Shown: positions 1-7,166 of the stretch, one piece after another | How positions within the stretch are numbered: the first letter of the stretch is position 1 | How the letters are laid out: each line of letters starts with the position of its first letter | Source: an uncultured bacterium | GTDB lineage: Bacteria; Actinomycetota; Coriobacteriia; Coriobacteriales; Coriobacteriaceae | Reading direction: 5' to 3' | Assembly: GCA_905215945.1 (NCBI GenBank) | Contig: CAJMRZ010000067.1 | Coordinates: 1 to 7,431, forward strand | Length of the DNA: 7,431 nucleotides | Made by a program: the position numbers and the translations under genes | Notes under the pieces: model-generated | The model's database searches: none | What the model was told of the DNA's origin: nothing | The model's input: the letters and a program-made list of their open reading frames with translations, nothing else

Positions 1-251
1 TCATCCACTACGACCCGTGGTGGAACGTGGCGGCGCAGGACCAAGCAACTGACCGTGCACACCGTATTGGCCAGCAACATACCGTGACCGTGTACAAGCT
101 CATCGCTAAGGACACGATCGAGGAGCGCATTATTCAGATGCAGGAGTCCAAGCGCGATCTGGTCAACAGCGTGCTCGGCGGAGACGGCATCTCGTCGGCA
201 CTGTTCACGCGCGAGGATGTTCTGGCACTGCTCGGCGGTGACGGTCGCTAG
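1..251 (+). CDS. SNF2-family DNA helicase/ATPase, C-terminal end (5' truncated by window)
   Basis: Only about the last 82 codons are present; codons start at base 3 and the stop is TAG at 249-251. The visible protein starts IHYDPWWN and runs into QATDRAHRIGQ. These are the classic helicase motif V/VI signatures of SNF2/RapA-type ATPases, and the arginines of DRAHRIGQ belong to the RecA-like domain 2 that contacts ATP. The family's usual end follows: VYKLIAKDTIEERI, a basic helix QESKRDLV, and a closing segment resembling the bacterial SNF2 tail (FTREDVLALL). Such proteins are DNA-dependent ATPases that move along duplex DNA or remodel protein-DNA complexes; the specific substrate cannot be read from this fragment. 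The Pro usually found after DPWWN is Val here, a mild change. No clear intrinsic terminator follows: the inverted repeat CGGTCG/CGACCG at 287-311 lacks a T-run. Confidence 0.93.
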   Translation, partial: IHYDPWWNVAAQDQATDRAHRIGQQHTVTVYKLIAKDTIEERIIQMQESKRDLVNSVLGGDGISSALFTREDVLALLGGDGR

Positions 252-403
252 CCGCGCGCGGGGTGGGACTGCTGGAGCGGACAGGACGGTCGACGCATTT
301 TGGCCCGACCGCTTGCCTGATCCGTTATGTGTTCATTTGCAATGCCGTGGATGGTTTGTCTGCCTTTGGGCATAAGAACCATCAAGAACATTGGCACATC
401 AGC

Positions 404-410
404 AAAGGAG
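404..410 (+). promoter_or_regulatory. Shine-Dalgarno site of the superoxide reductase gene
   Basis: AAAGGAG lies six bases before the ATG at 417. It selects this start over the in-frame ATG at 327, which would add 30 residues and has no comparable site. The 120-residue product from 417 also begins where desulfoferrodoxin-type proteins begin. Confidence 0.85.
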
Positions 411-416
411 AACATC

Positions 417-779
417 ATGGCGAAATTCTTTAAGGACCCCGACGGTAAGCTCATCGCTGCCCTTGGCGACGACGTTGCGACCCCTGCCGGTTGCACGGAA
501 CTGACCGCAAACACTGAGGACGCGGCGCACGAGAAGCACGTGCCTGTTGTCGAGACCGAGCGCGACGGTCATGTGATTCGCGCCCGCGTTGGCTCGGTCG
601 AGCACCCCAGCCTGCCCGAGCACTACATTGAGTGGATCGCCCTTGAGGCCGAGGGCCGCTTAGAGGTCCATTACCTTGAGCCCGGCATGAAACCCGCGAC
701 GTTTTTCGCGGGCGGCTCCAAGACCGGTACCGTCTACGCCTACTGCAACCTGCACGGGCTGTGGTCCGCGACATTCTAG
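417..779 (+). CDS. Superoxide reductase (desulfoferrodoxin/neelaredoxin family), class III-like
   Basis: Predicted 120-residue cytoplasmic protein that reduces superoxide to hydrogen peroxide at a mononuclear Fe(His)4(Cys) centre (EC 1.15.1.2), drawing electrons from rubredoxin-type donors. All centre II ligands are visible: His41 in EKHVP, His63 in VEHP, His69 in EHYIEW, and Cys110 and His113 in AYCNLHGLW. Glu39 and Lys40 precede the first ligand; in the family these loop residues take part in catalysis. Residues 1-30 align in length with the desulforedoxin-like domain of desulfoferrodoxin, and LTANTEDAA at its boundary is typical. However, the four centre I cysteines are missing (only Cys26 is in this stretch), so no second iron site is expected. 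This matches class III enzymes such as that of Treponema pallidum. No signal peptide is seen. The gene appears monocistronic, with a terminator-like hairpin downstream. The fold and active centre are secure; the class is inferred from the missing cysteines. Confidence 0.95.
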   Translation: MAKFFKDPDGKLIAALGDDVATPAGCTELTANTEDAAHEKHVPVVETERDGHVIRARVGSVEHPSLPEHYIEWIALEAEGRLEVHYLEPGMKPATFFAGGSKTGTVYAYCNLHGLWSATF

Positions 780-824
780 GAGCGCGCCCCCGCTCGGGGT
801 ATCATAGCTAGCATATGCACATGC

Positions 825-857
825 AAGCGCCGACTGCATTATGCGGCCGGCGCTTTT
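825..857 (+). terminator. Intrinsic terminator after the superoxide reductase gene
   Basis: Arms 825-838 and 842-855 can pair over 14 positions, with one A·C mismatch (833/847), one T·G wobble (835/845) and a three-base loop. The outer eight pairs (AAGCGCCG with CGGCGCTT) are perfect. The 3' arm runs directly into TTTT at 854-857. A -10-like TATCAT at 800-805 lies upstream, so the hairpin could instead sit in the leader of the gene at 897. Simple termination of the upstream gene is the more economical reading. Confidence 0.7.
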
Positions 858-896
858 ACTACGATTTCGATGGTTTACGACGGAAAGGGCTGAGCC

Positions 897-2878
897 ATGA
901 AGCTCGCGCTTGCACAGATCGATATGCGCCTGGGTGATATTGAGGGCATTTGCGGCCGCATCGAGGACCAGGCTCGTCTGGCCCACGAGCGCGGAGCGCG
1001 CGTGCTGTGCGTTCCGGCTCCGCTCTTTATGGGCGCCATGCCCGGTGGCGTGCAGCTCGTGGAGATGGCCGTCGAGAAATTGCCGGCTTGACTGGTGGCG
1101 CCGAGCGTATCCAGGAGCTTGACATGATCTGCATCGTGCCCGCGGCGGTTTCGTTTGAGGGCCAGCCGCTGCTCGACTACATGATGCTCAAGGACGGTCA
1201 TGTGGTGCCGGCGCGTTCGAGCATTGCCCTGCAGCGTGGCGAGAACAACGACACGCGTTGGGCGCCGCCGGTGTTCGACGTGGACGGCGTGCGCATCGCC
1301 GTGATTTTTGACTTGGACCGCGAACTCGAGATGCTGCCGACCGGTGTTGACCTCATTGCGTATTTCCAATTCAACGCGTTTGACATGACCGACCGCGAGA
1401 CTGCTGCCATTGCCGCCGTTCGCAGCGGCGCCTACCGCAAGATCGCATCCAAGCGCAGCGTGTGGTTCGCCTGCATGGCGCCGGTCGGTGCCTATGACGA
1501 GTCGGTGTATACCGGCGGTTCGTTTGTGCTCGACGACTGCGGTCGCGTGGTGGCCCAGGCGCCGTGCTTTGAGGAGAGCCTGCTGGTTCAGGAGATTCAG
1601 CGCGGCGTGATGCTCGATGCCCTGGAAGATCACGAACTGCCCGAGTTTCGTTCCGAGGAGTGGCTGTGGCAGGCGCTGGTGCTCGCCGTGCGCGACAACG
1701 CCCGAGCCCACGGTGCGTCGCGTGCTGTGGTGGCACTCGAGGGTGACTTGCCGTCGTCCCTGCTGGCGGCGCTGGCCGTCGACGCTCTGGGCCCGCGCAA
1801 TGTGATTGGCCTGGTGCTGGGGCGCAACCGTATCTTTACGCCGGCGCAGGAAGAGGCCGAGGCTGCCCGCTGTGCCGCCGTCCGCGCCATCGCCGAGCGT
1901 CTGCACATTCGCACCGTCGAGCGCGATGCACCGGATGCGGCGCGTGTGCTCGATCGCGACGTGTCGGCGGGCGATGCCGAGCGCCTGCGCTCGCGCACGC
2001 TGGGCCTCATGCTGGAGGACACGGCGCTCGAGCTGGGTGCGATGGCGCTGAGCCCGCTGTCCAAAACCGAGTACGCGCTGACGGCGCCGGCGCTTTGCGG
2101 CGGCTATCAGGGCGACTACGCGCCCTTTGGCGATGTGTACCTGTCGACGCTTGAGTTTGTGGCGCGTGTGCGCAACCGCACGTCTTCCGTGGTGCCCCAA
2201 GAGCTCGTGACGCTCAACGCGGTGGAAGACTGCATGGAGCGAGTGCTGGCGCAGGCGCTCTCGACGCTCGACGGTCCGGTCGATATGCTCGATCGCGCGG
2301 CACAGCTGCTCGGCGGGCTTGAGCCGGGTGAGGTCGATGGCGCGCTCGAGGCGCACGTGGACCGCAATCGATCTTTCGACGATATCCCGATGGCCGCTGG
2401 CAAGCCTGAGGCCTGCTCGCTGCTGCTGATGCTCGTTCGACAGGGTGAGGCTGCCCGCCGCATGTTGCCGACGGCACCGATCGTCTCGTCCCGCTCGTTT
2501 GCCGAGCGCTCTTGGCCGTACATGCTCGCGTGGTCCGACCTGGGGCTTAATGGCAAGGAGCGTATGTCGGTCGATTCGCTGGCGCGCGCCGAGGTGCGCC
2601 GTTTTGCTGACGAGGATACGAGCGAGCGCGTGCGAAACGAGATGATGGGCGTGCTGGGCGAGCTACTGGGTATTTCGCCCGAGCAGATGGAGGAGCTGCG
2701 CTCCGAGGACGGTCAGCGTCGTTTGCACGAGGGAATGAAAAAGTTCGAGGGTGAGGTTCAGGACGCCATCGATAAGATGATGGGCGGCCAGGGTGGCCCG
2801 CAGGGTGGGCCCCAGGGTGGCCCGATGCCGCATCCGCCGGTTGATCCCCGACAATTTCCGTTCTTCTCTCAGAACTAG
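897..2878 (+). pseudogene. NadE-like (glutamine-dependent NAD+ synthetase family) protein, frameshifted, active sites degenerate
   Basis: Start ATG at 897 follows GGAAAGGG (882-889). The first frame stops at TGA 1089-1091; homology resumes in the frame one base back and runs to TAG 2876-2878. Adding one base between 1079 and 1082 restores a 660-residue protein. It has a nitrilase-like glutaminase domain (about 1-250), an ATP-pyrophosphatase-like synthetase domain (about 265-520) and a roughly 110-residue extension with a helical, acidic part and a Gly/Pro/Gln tail. Family landmarks remain: YDESVYTGGSFVLDD, LAALAVDALGP.NVIG, and APFGDVYLSTLEFVARVRN. Catalytic positions do not. The glutaminase Glu of the usual PE motif is Ala41, the Lys region reads RSSIAL (107-112), the Cys position is Phe138 in VIFDLD, and the SGGxDS P-loop reads EGDLPSS (282-288). 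It is therefore unlikely to make NAD+ even in frame. If expressed as is, translation could restart at ATG 1124. Family placement is firm; function is unknown. Confidence 0.82.
2789..2824 (+). repeat. Three tandem 12-bp units encoding QGGP repeats
   Basis: Units at 2789-2800, 2801-2812 and 2813-2824 read CAGGGTGGCCCG, CAGGGTGGGCCC and CAGGGTGGCCCG. They encode three QGGP units (residues 632-643 of the restored NadE-like protein), followed by a proline-rich end. The near-identity at DNA level suggests recent unit duplication by slippage. Confidence 0.9.
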
Positions 2879-2886
2879 GTCGCTGC

Positions 2887-2984
2887 GCGCCCGCCAGAGC
2901 GGCAATCTGCCTTTCAATCGTCGGACATGACCGCCAGGTCAATGCCCTCCTCTTTCAAGGCACCTTGCTCGCTCTGGCGGGCGC
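2887..2984. repeat. 98-bp fold-back element with 15-bp perfect terminal inverted repeats
   Basis: Terminal arms 2887-2901 and 2970-2984 are perfect 15-bp reverse complements (GCGCCCGCCAGAGCG). Pairing continues inward past a single bulged T (2969): GCAA 2902-2905 with TTGC 2965-2968, then, after a two-by-two internal loop, TGCCTT 2908-2913 with AAGGCA 2957-2962. This gives 25 base pairs in all. The interior holds a separate hairpin, TGACC-GCCA-GGTCA (2928-2941). No T-run follows on either strand, so it is not a standard intrinsic terminator. Similar flanks abut it (TCGCTGC at 2880-2886 and TCGCTTGC at 2985-2992). It could be a miniature transposon-like or REP-like repeat, or a structured RNA; the sequence alone does not decide. 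Confidence 0.75.
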
Positions 2985-3020
2985 TCGCTTGCGTATACTC
3001 AACCTACAATTCGATCTCGG

Positions 3021-3051
3021 CTGACTTATAGGGCTAGCGTTGTGTTATTCT
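3021..3051 (+). promoter_or_regulatory. Candidate promoter of ruvCAB
   Basis: The -10 candidate is TATTCT (3046-3051), preceded by TGT (3043-3045) as an extended -10. A partial -35, CTGACT (3021-3026), lies 19 bases upstream, longer than the ideal spacing. The main support is position: it sits just before the LexA-type box, so repressor binding would cover the transcription start. TATACT at 2994-2999 is a second -10-like sequence but lacks a -35. Confidence 0.45.
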
Positions 3052-3052
3052 A

Positions 3053-3064
3053 GAACAGACGTTC
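3053..3064 (+). promoter_or_regulatory. LexA-type SOS box upstream of ruvC
   Basis: GAACAGACGTTC is a perfect match to the GAAC-N4-GTTC core of the Gram-positive/actinobacterial LexA (DinR) operator. It lies 56 bases before the ruvC start codon and directly after the candidate -10. ruvCAB is a known SOS operon in several bacteria, so LexA repression released by DNA damage is the natural reading. The lexA gene is not in this window. Confidence 0.82.
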
Positions 3065-3106
3065 GTGAATGATGCGCGGGGCCTTGTCTTGTGCTGTGCT
3101 TGTGGC

Positions 3107-3115
3107 GAGGGGAGG
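3107..3115 (+). promoter_or_regulatory. Shine-Dalgarno site that fixes a TTG start for ruvC
   Basis: GAGGGGAGG is followed by five bases and then TTG at 3121. The alternative in-frame GTG at 3091 would put this purine run inside the coding sequence and add ten residues (from MLCLWRGEVG) not usual in RuvC. Confidence 0.85.
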
Positions 3116-3120
3116 TTGGC

Positions 3121-3642
3121 TTGGTTATCTTGGGCATTGACCCCGGTTTGGCTCATACGGGTTGGGGGATTATCGAGGAGCGGCGTGGCGAGGTTCGCTG
3201 CCGTGCCTATGGCTGCATCGAGACCAGTGCCGGAAGTCCGCTCGCGGTGCGCCTGTCGCATATCGCCCATGACCTTAAGGATGTCGTTGAGCGTTATCGA
3301 CCCGACACGGCTGCTGTCGAGAGCATCTACTTTGGCGCCAACGTTCGTTCGGCCATCCCCACGGCGCATGCCCGCGGCGCTGCGCTTGTGGCGCTTTCGG
3401 AGTGCGCGCTCGAGATTGGCGAGTACACGCCCATGCAGATCAAACAGGCTGTGGTGGGCACCGGCGCCGCGGACAAGCGGCAGGTCGCCTACATGGTACG
3501 CACGCTAACGCAGCTCGACCACGACCCGCATCCCGACCATGCCGCCGATGCCCTGGCCTGCGCCATCTGCCACGTAAACCTCAGCCGCACCCGCGCCCTC
3601 ACCGGTGGCGAGTTCTATCAACAGAGAGGAACCGGATACTGA
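3121..3642 (+). CDS. ruvC: Crossover junction endodeoxyribonuclease RuvC
   Basis: Holliday-junction resolvase (EC 3.1.21.10): a homodimeric, RNase H-fold nuclease that cuts two opposed strands of the four-way junction held by RuvAB. From the TTG start at 3121 it is 173 residues, the usual family length, opening MVILGIDPGLAHTGWG. Metal-binding residues visible are Asp7 (GIDPG), Glu67 (VESIYF), His140 and Asp143 (PDHAADALA). The third position is His where E. coli has Asp; Thermus thermophilus RuvC also uses His there, so activity is expected. Aromatic Tyr70/Phe71 sit at the site where E. coli Phe69 works near the junction. The stop TGA shares its last base with the ruvA ATG (TGATG at 3640-3644), indicating translational coupling. 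It is first in the ruvCAB operon, downstream of an SOS box. Confidence 0.98.
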   Translation: MVILGIDPGLAHTGWGIIEERRGEVRCRAYGCIETSAGSPLAVRLSHIAHDLKDVVERYRPDTAAVESIYFGANVRSAIPTAHARGAALVALSECALEIGEYTPMQIKQAVVGTGAADKRQVAYMVRTLTQLDHDPHPDHAADALACAICHVNLSRTRALTGGEFYQQRGTGY

Positions 3643-4262
3643 TGATTTCCCAGCTCCACGGAACGCTTGTCGAGTCCACGATGAGCTCTGCTGTCGTCGA
3701 TGTGTCGGGCGTTGGCTTTGAGCTCGGCATCTCGGGCAGCACTGCGGCCACGTTGCCGACGCCCGGCGGCGAGGTCCGCCTCTACACGCGTATGCAGGTG
3801 CGCGAGGACGCCATGACACTTTTCGGTTTTTCCTCAAAGGATGAGCGCACGATGTTCGACCGACTCGTGTCCGTTTCGGGCGTTGGCCCGCGCCTGGCGC
3901 TCGCCGTGCTTTCCACCTATACCGTGGGGCAGCTGTATTCGCTGGTGATGGCCGAGGACGACAAGGGCATGGCCAAGGTACCCGGTGTGGGCAAAAAGAC
4001 AGCTCAGCGCCTGATCCTGGAACTCAAGAGCACCTTTGCCAAGGATAAGGGCTTTGTGCCGGTCGACGTGATTCCCGGACAGGTTGCGATGCCCGTGCCC
4101 GCTGCCGCTCCCTCGGCGATCGATGATGCCCGTGCGGCACTCCTTTCCATGGGCTTTAGCCCGCAGGAGACCGATGTTGCCCTGAGCGGGTATGATGGGC
4201 AGAATATGCGTGTCGAGGATCTGCTCGGCGCGGCGCTTAAGCGACTTGGAATGGATGCGTGA
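3642..4262 (+). CDS. ruvA: Holliday junction branch migration protein RuvA
   Basis: Junction-recognition subunit: a tetramer that holds the four-way junction flat and recruits two RuvB motors. The 206-residue protein has the full domain set. The N-terminal OB fold (about 1-63) starts MISQLHGTL and contains [11 protein letters not shown], with Glu55 and Asp56 forming the acidic pin that separates strands at the crossover. Two helix-hairpin-helix DNA-binding motifs follow: [10 protein letters not shown] (77-86) and [12 protein letters not shown] (113-124). A flexible Pro/Ala/Val linker (about 135-158) leads to the UBA-like domain III (about 159-206, with [12 protein letters not shown]), which binds RuvB. 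The start ATG overlaps the ruvC stop by one base. GAGAGGA at 3624-3630 is a rather distant ribosome site, so coupling to ruvC translation is likely. Confidence 0.98.
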   Translation: MISQLHGTLVESTMSSAVVDVSGVGFELGISGSTAATLPTPGGEVRLYTRMQVREDAMTLFGFSSKDERTMFDRLVSVSGVGPRLALAVLSTYTVGQLYSLVMAEDDKGMAKVPGVGKKTAQRLILELKSTFAKDKGFVPVDVIPGQVAMPVPAAAPSAIDDARAALLSMGFSPQETDVALSGYDGQNMRVEDLLGAALKRLGMDA

Positions 4263-5329
4263 TGTGGGAAGCCGATGACTCTCAGGACCTGTGGGCGACG
4301 CCCGGCAACTCGCCGGCGGCATCCATGGCGCACGGCGAGCGCATGGTGGGCTCGGAGCTGACGGCCGAGGACCTCGATGTCGACCGCACTTTGCGCCCCC
4401 AGCGCCTGGACGACTACTGCGGCCAGGAGCACATCAAGCAGAGCCTGCGCGTGTTGATCGAAGCGGCGCAGAGCCGTGGCGAGACGCTCGACCACGTGAT
4501 CTTCTCGGGTCCTCCGGGCCTGGGCAAGACCACGCTGGCCACCGTTATCGCCAACGAGCTGGGCGCTCAGATCAAGACCACGAGTGGCCCTGCCATCGCG
4601 CGCACGGGCGACCTGGCGGCCATCCTTACTAACTTGCAGCCGGGTGATGTGCTGTTTATCGACGAGATCCACCGCCTCAACCGTTCGGTCGAGGAGGTCC
4701 TGTACCCCGCGATGGAGGACTTTGCCCTCGATATCGTGATTGGCAAGGGTCCGGCGGCGCGCTCGATTCGCCTGGATATCCCCAAGTTTACGCTGGTAGC
4801 GGCAACGACCCGCTCAGGCATGTTGACCGGCCCGTTGCGCGACCGCTTTGGCATTTCATATCGCCTGGATTACTACACGGTCGAGGAACTCGCGCAGATT
4901 GTGACGCGTTCGGCGACTATCCTGGGCGTGACGATCGACCATCCCAGTGCGCTCGAGATCGGCTCGCGTTCGCGCGGCACGCCACGTCTTGCCAACCGCC
5001 TGCTCAAGCGCGTGCGCGATTACGCACAGGTGCGCGGCAACGGCCCCATCGAGCTCGATATCTGTCGCCAGGCGCTTGAGTTCTTCGAGATCGACGAGCT
5101 CGGTCTGGACTGGATGGATATTCGCATTTTGGAGACGCTCGCTAAGACGTTCTCCGGTCGTGCCGTGGGACTTACGACCCTTGCCAGCGCGGTGGGCGAG
5201 GACCCGGGCACGCTCGAGGATGTCTATGAGCCCTATCTGCTGCAGTGCGGGTTGATGATTCGTACGCCGCAGGGCCGTCAGGCAACCCTTCGCACCTTTG
5301 AGCATCTGGGGATTGAACCTACCGTTTAG
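4262..5329 (+). CDS. ruvB: Holliday junction branch migration ATPase RuvB
   Basis: AAA+ hexameric motor that pumps DNA through the RuvA-bound junction. The 355-residue protein has Walker A GPPGLGKT (83-90), Walker B with DEIH (134-137), sensor 1 in [10 protein letters not shown] (about 179-188), the arginine-finger segment GPLRDRFG (190-197) and sensor 2 in [12 protein letters not shown] (239-250). The C-terminal winged helix (about 280-350) ends in [20 protein letters not shown]. About 35 residues precede the conserved start of the family ([12 protein letters not shown]), a longer N-terminus than in E. coli. ATG 4262 overlaps the ruvA TGA by one base (TGATG); GTG at 4259, which gives one extra residue and a four-base overlap, is an equally possible start. 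No strong ribosome site is visible, so coupling to ruvA is expected. No clear terminator follows. Confidence 0.98.
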   Translation: MWEADDSQDLWATPGNSPAASMAHGERMVGSELTAEDLDVDRTLRPQRLDDYCGQEHIKQSLRVLIEAAQSRGETLDHVIFSGPPGLGKTTLATVIANELGAQIKTTSGPAIARTGDLAAILTNLQPGDVLFIDEIHRLNRSVEEVLYPAMEDFALDIVIGKGPAARSIRLDIPKFTLVAATTRSGMLTGPLRDRFGISYRLDYYTVEELAQIVTRSATILGVTIDHPSALEIGSRSRGTPRLANRLLKRVRDYAQVRGNGPIELDICRQALEFFEIDELGLDWMDIRILETLAKTFSGRAVGLTTLASAVGEDPGTLEDVYEPYLLQCGLMIRTPQGRQATLRTFEHLGIEPTV

Positions 5330-5424
5330 GGCGCTTTGTTTTGGCGGGCTGTTAGGCTATCGCTGGGCATCGGGTAAACATATCGCCGTTCATCGGTTAT
5401 GGGCGTTTTACTATTGCGCGCCCG

Positions 5425-5433
5425 TGCTATGCT
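5425..5433 (+). promoter_or_regulatory. Candidate extended -10 of the fhs promoter
   Basis: TGC-TATGCT has an extended -10 form 40 bases before the fhs ATG. The upstream TTTTAC (5406-5411) is a poor -35 at 16-base spacing, so the call rests mainly on the -10 and its position in the 144-base gap after ruvB. Confidence 0.45.
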
Positions 5434-5460
5434 GAATTGGTCTTTTTCTCATTCGGTAAC

Positions 5461-5467
5461 GAAAGGA
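5461..5467 (+). promoter_or_regulatory. Shine-Dalgarno site of fhs
   Basis: GAAAGGA lies six bases before ATG 5474. It rules out the in-frame GTG at 5399, which would add 25 residues absent from the family and lie upstream of the candidate promoter. Confidence 0.85.
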
Positions 5468-5473
5468 CCGCCC

Positions 5474-7141
5474 ATGCCTACTGACATCGAAATCGCACGT
5501 TCCGTCACGCCGCTGCCCATTACCGAGGTGGCTAAGAACGCCGGCGTCGACGTAAAGCACCTGATTCCGTACGGCTTCGACAAGGCTAAGGTTGACTATT
5601 CACTGCTCAACGAGCCGACCGATCACCAGGCCAAGCTCGTCCTCGTGACCGCTATCAACCCAACGCCTGCGGGCGAGGGCAAGACCACCACGACCATCGG
5701 TCTGGCCGACGGCCTGCGTCGTCGCGGCGTCAAGAGTGCCGTTGCCCTGCGCGAGCCTTCGCTCGGCCCCGTCTTTGGCGTTAAGGGCGGTGCTGCCGGC
5801 GGCGGCTGGGCTCAGGTCATCCCCATGGAGGATATCAACCTGCACTTTACCGGTGACTTCCATGCCATCGGTGCTGCCAACAACCTGCTGGCCGCCATGC
5901 TCGACAACCATATTCAGCAGGGCAACCAGCTCGGTATTGACGTTAAGCGCATTACTTGGAAGCGCGTCGTCGATATGAACGATCGTCAGCTGCGCCACGT
6001 TATCGACGGCATTGGCGGTAAGGCCCAGGGCGTGCCGCGCGAGGACGGCTTCGATATCACCGTCGCCTCCGAGGTCATGGCAATCCTGTGCCTGTCTACG
6101 AGCATCAGCGACCTCAAGGAACGCTTGGGTGAGATTGTCGTCGGCTACAGCTTTGCCGGCGAGCCCGTCCGTGCCCGCGACCTCAAGGCCCAGGGTGCCA
6201 TGGCCGCGTTGCTTAAGGACGCACTCAAGCCCAACCTGGTGCAAACGCTCGAGGGCACGCCCGCGTTTGTCCACGGCGGTCCCTTCGCCAACATCGCCCA
6301 CGGCTGCAACTCTATCATGGCCACGCGTATGGCGATGCGCTTTGGCGATGTCGCCATTACCGAGGCCGGCTTCGGCGCCGATCTGGGCGCCGAGAAGTTC
6401 CTCGACATCAAGTGCCGCATGACGGGCGTTCGCCCCAGCGCCGTCGTGGTCGTCGCGACCGCTCGTGCGCTGAAGTACAACGGTGGCGTCGCCAAGGCCG
6501 ACCTCAACGAGGAGAACCTCGAGGCACTCAAGGCTGGCATGCCCAACCTGCTGCGTCACGTCGACAACATCCAGAACGTTTATGGTCTGCCCTGCGTGGT
6601 CGCCATCAACCGCTTCCCGACGGACACCGAGGCCGAGCTTGCGCTCATCGAGTCCGAGTGCCAGAAGCTCGGCGTCAACGTTAAGCTTTCCGAGGTCTGG
6701 GCCAAGGGCGGCGAGGGCGCGCTCGAGCTGGCCGATGAGGTCATGCGCCTGATTGAGCAGCCGAGCGAGCTCAAGTTTGCCTATGAGGACGGCGCTGATG
6801 TCGCTGATGCCCTCGAGGCCGTTGCCACCAAGGTCTACCGCGCCGACGGCGTTGACTTTACGCCGGCCGCCAAGCGCCAGCTCGCCGAGCTGCGCGAGAA
6901 TGGCTTTGGCAACCTGCCGGTGTGCGTCGCCAAGACGCAGTACAGCTTTAGCGACAACGCCAAGGCCCTGGGCGCTCCCGAGAACTTCCGCATCACCGTG
7001 CGTGAGCTCAAGGTTTCTGCCGGCGCCCACTTTGTGGTCGCACTGACTGGCAGCGTTCTGACCATGCCGGGCCTGCCCAAGATCCCCGCGGCCGAAAACA
7101 TCGACGTCGACAACGACGGCAACATCACCGGCCTGTTCTAA
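5474..7141 (+). CDS. fhs: Formate-tetrahydrofolate ligase (formyltetrahydrofolate synthetase)
   Basis: ATP-dependent ligase (EC 6.3.4.3) joining formate to tetrahydrofolate to give 10-formyl-THF. It is the formate entry point of folate one-carbon metabolism and of the acetogenic methyl branch, and a source of units for purines and formyl-Met. At 555 residues it matches the usual length and is collinear with the Moorella enzyme from N- to C-terminus (end DGNITGLF). It shows the phosphate-binding loop [11 protein letters not shown] (63-73), [11 protein letters not shown] with the formyl-phosphate-type Arg93, the signature KGGAAGGG (104-111) with DINLHFTGD, and [11 protein letters not shown]. 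One small departure is Trp112 after the glycine run, where the family usually has Tyr. Codons are strongly biased to AAG, AAC, GCC and ATC, suggesting high expression. It appears monocistronic, with its own promoter-like element and a strong terminator. No other Wood-Ljungdahl genes are in the window, so acetogenesis is not implied. Confidence 0.98.
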   Translation: MPTDIEIARSVTPLPITEVAKNAGVDVKHLIPYGFDKAKVDYSLLNEPTDHQAKLVLVTAINPTPAGEGKTTTTIGLADGLRRRGVKSAVALREPSLGPVFGVKGGAAGGGWAQVIPMEDINLHFTGDFHAIGAANNLLAAMLDNHIQQGNQLGIDVKRITWKRVVDMNDRQLRHVIDGIGGKAQGVPREDGFDITVASEVMAILCLSTSISDLKERLGEIVVGYSFAGEPVRARDLKAQGAMAALLKDALKPNLVQTLEGTPAFVHGGPFANIAHGCNSIMATRMAMRFGDVAITEAGFGADLGAEKFLDIKCRMTGVRPSAVVVVATARALKYNGGVAKADLNEENLEALKAGMPNLLRHVDNIQNVYGLPCVVAINRFPTDTEAELALIESECQKLGVNVKLSEVWAKGGEGALELADEVMRLIEQPSELKFAYEDGADVADALEAVATKVYRADGVDFTPAAKRQLAELRENGFGNLPVCVAKTQYSFSDNAKALGAPENFRITVRELKVSAGAHFVVALTGSVLTMPGLPKIPAAENIDVDNDGNITGLF

Positions 7142-7166
7142 GCTCGCTGCTCATAGCCGCTTGCAC

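Noticed and set aside
287..311. Hairpin CGGTCG/CGACCG after the SNF2 gene as a terminator
   Set aside because: Only six pairs with a 13-base loop and no T-run after it.
1071..1091. Programmed -1 ribosomal frameshift in the NadE-like gene
   Set aside because: No X-XXY-YYZ heptamer at the junction and no obvious stimulatory hairpin or upstream Shine-Dalgarno was seen; a single-base deletion explains it more simply.
875..2356. Long open frame of 493 codons on the minus strand opposite the NadE-like gene
   Set aside because: Its sequence is rich in Arg, His, Gln and Ala with no recognisable domain, as expected from the antisense of GC-rich codons. The + strand frame carries clear family signatures.
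2914..3003. Minus-strand open stretch inside the fold-back element, ending in a protein-like LKEEGIDLAVMSDD and a stop
   Set aside because: It has no convincing start codon or ribosome site, is closed upstream by a stop, and overlaps the inverted-repeat arm. It could be a relic of a gene end, but the evidence is too thin.
5399..5425. Inverted repeat GGGCG/CGCCC in the fhs promoter region as an operator
   Set aside because: Only five strong pairs with a 13-base loop in GC-rich DNA; likely chance.
5600..7030. Long open frame of 476 codons on the minus strand opposite fhs
   Set aside because: Mirror of highly biased fhs codons; no motifs of its own, while fhs is collinear with its family throughout.
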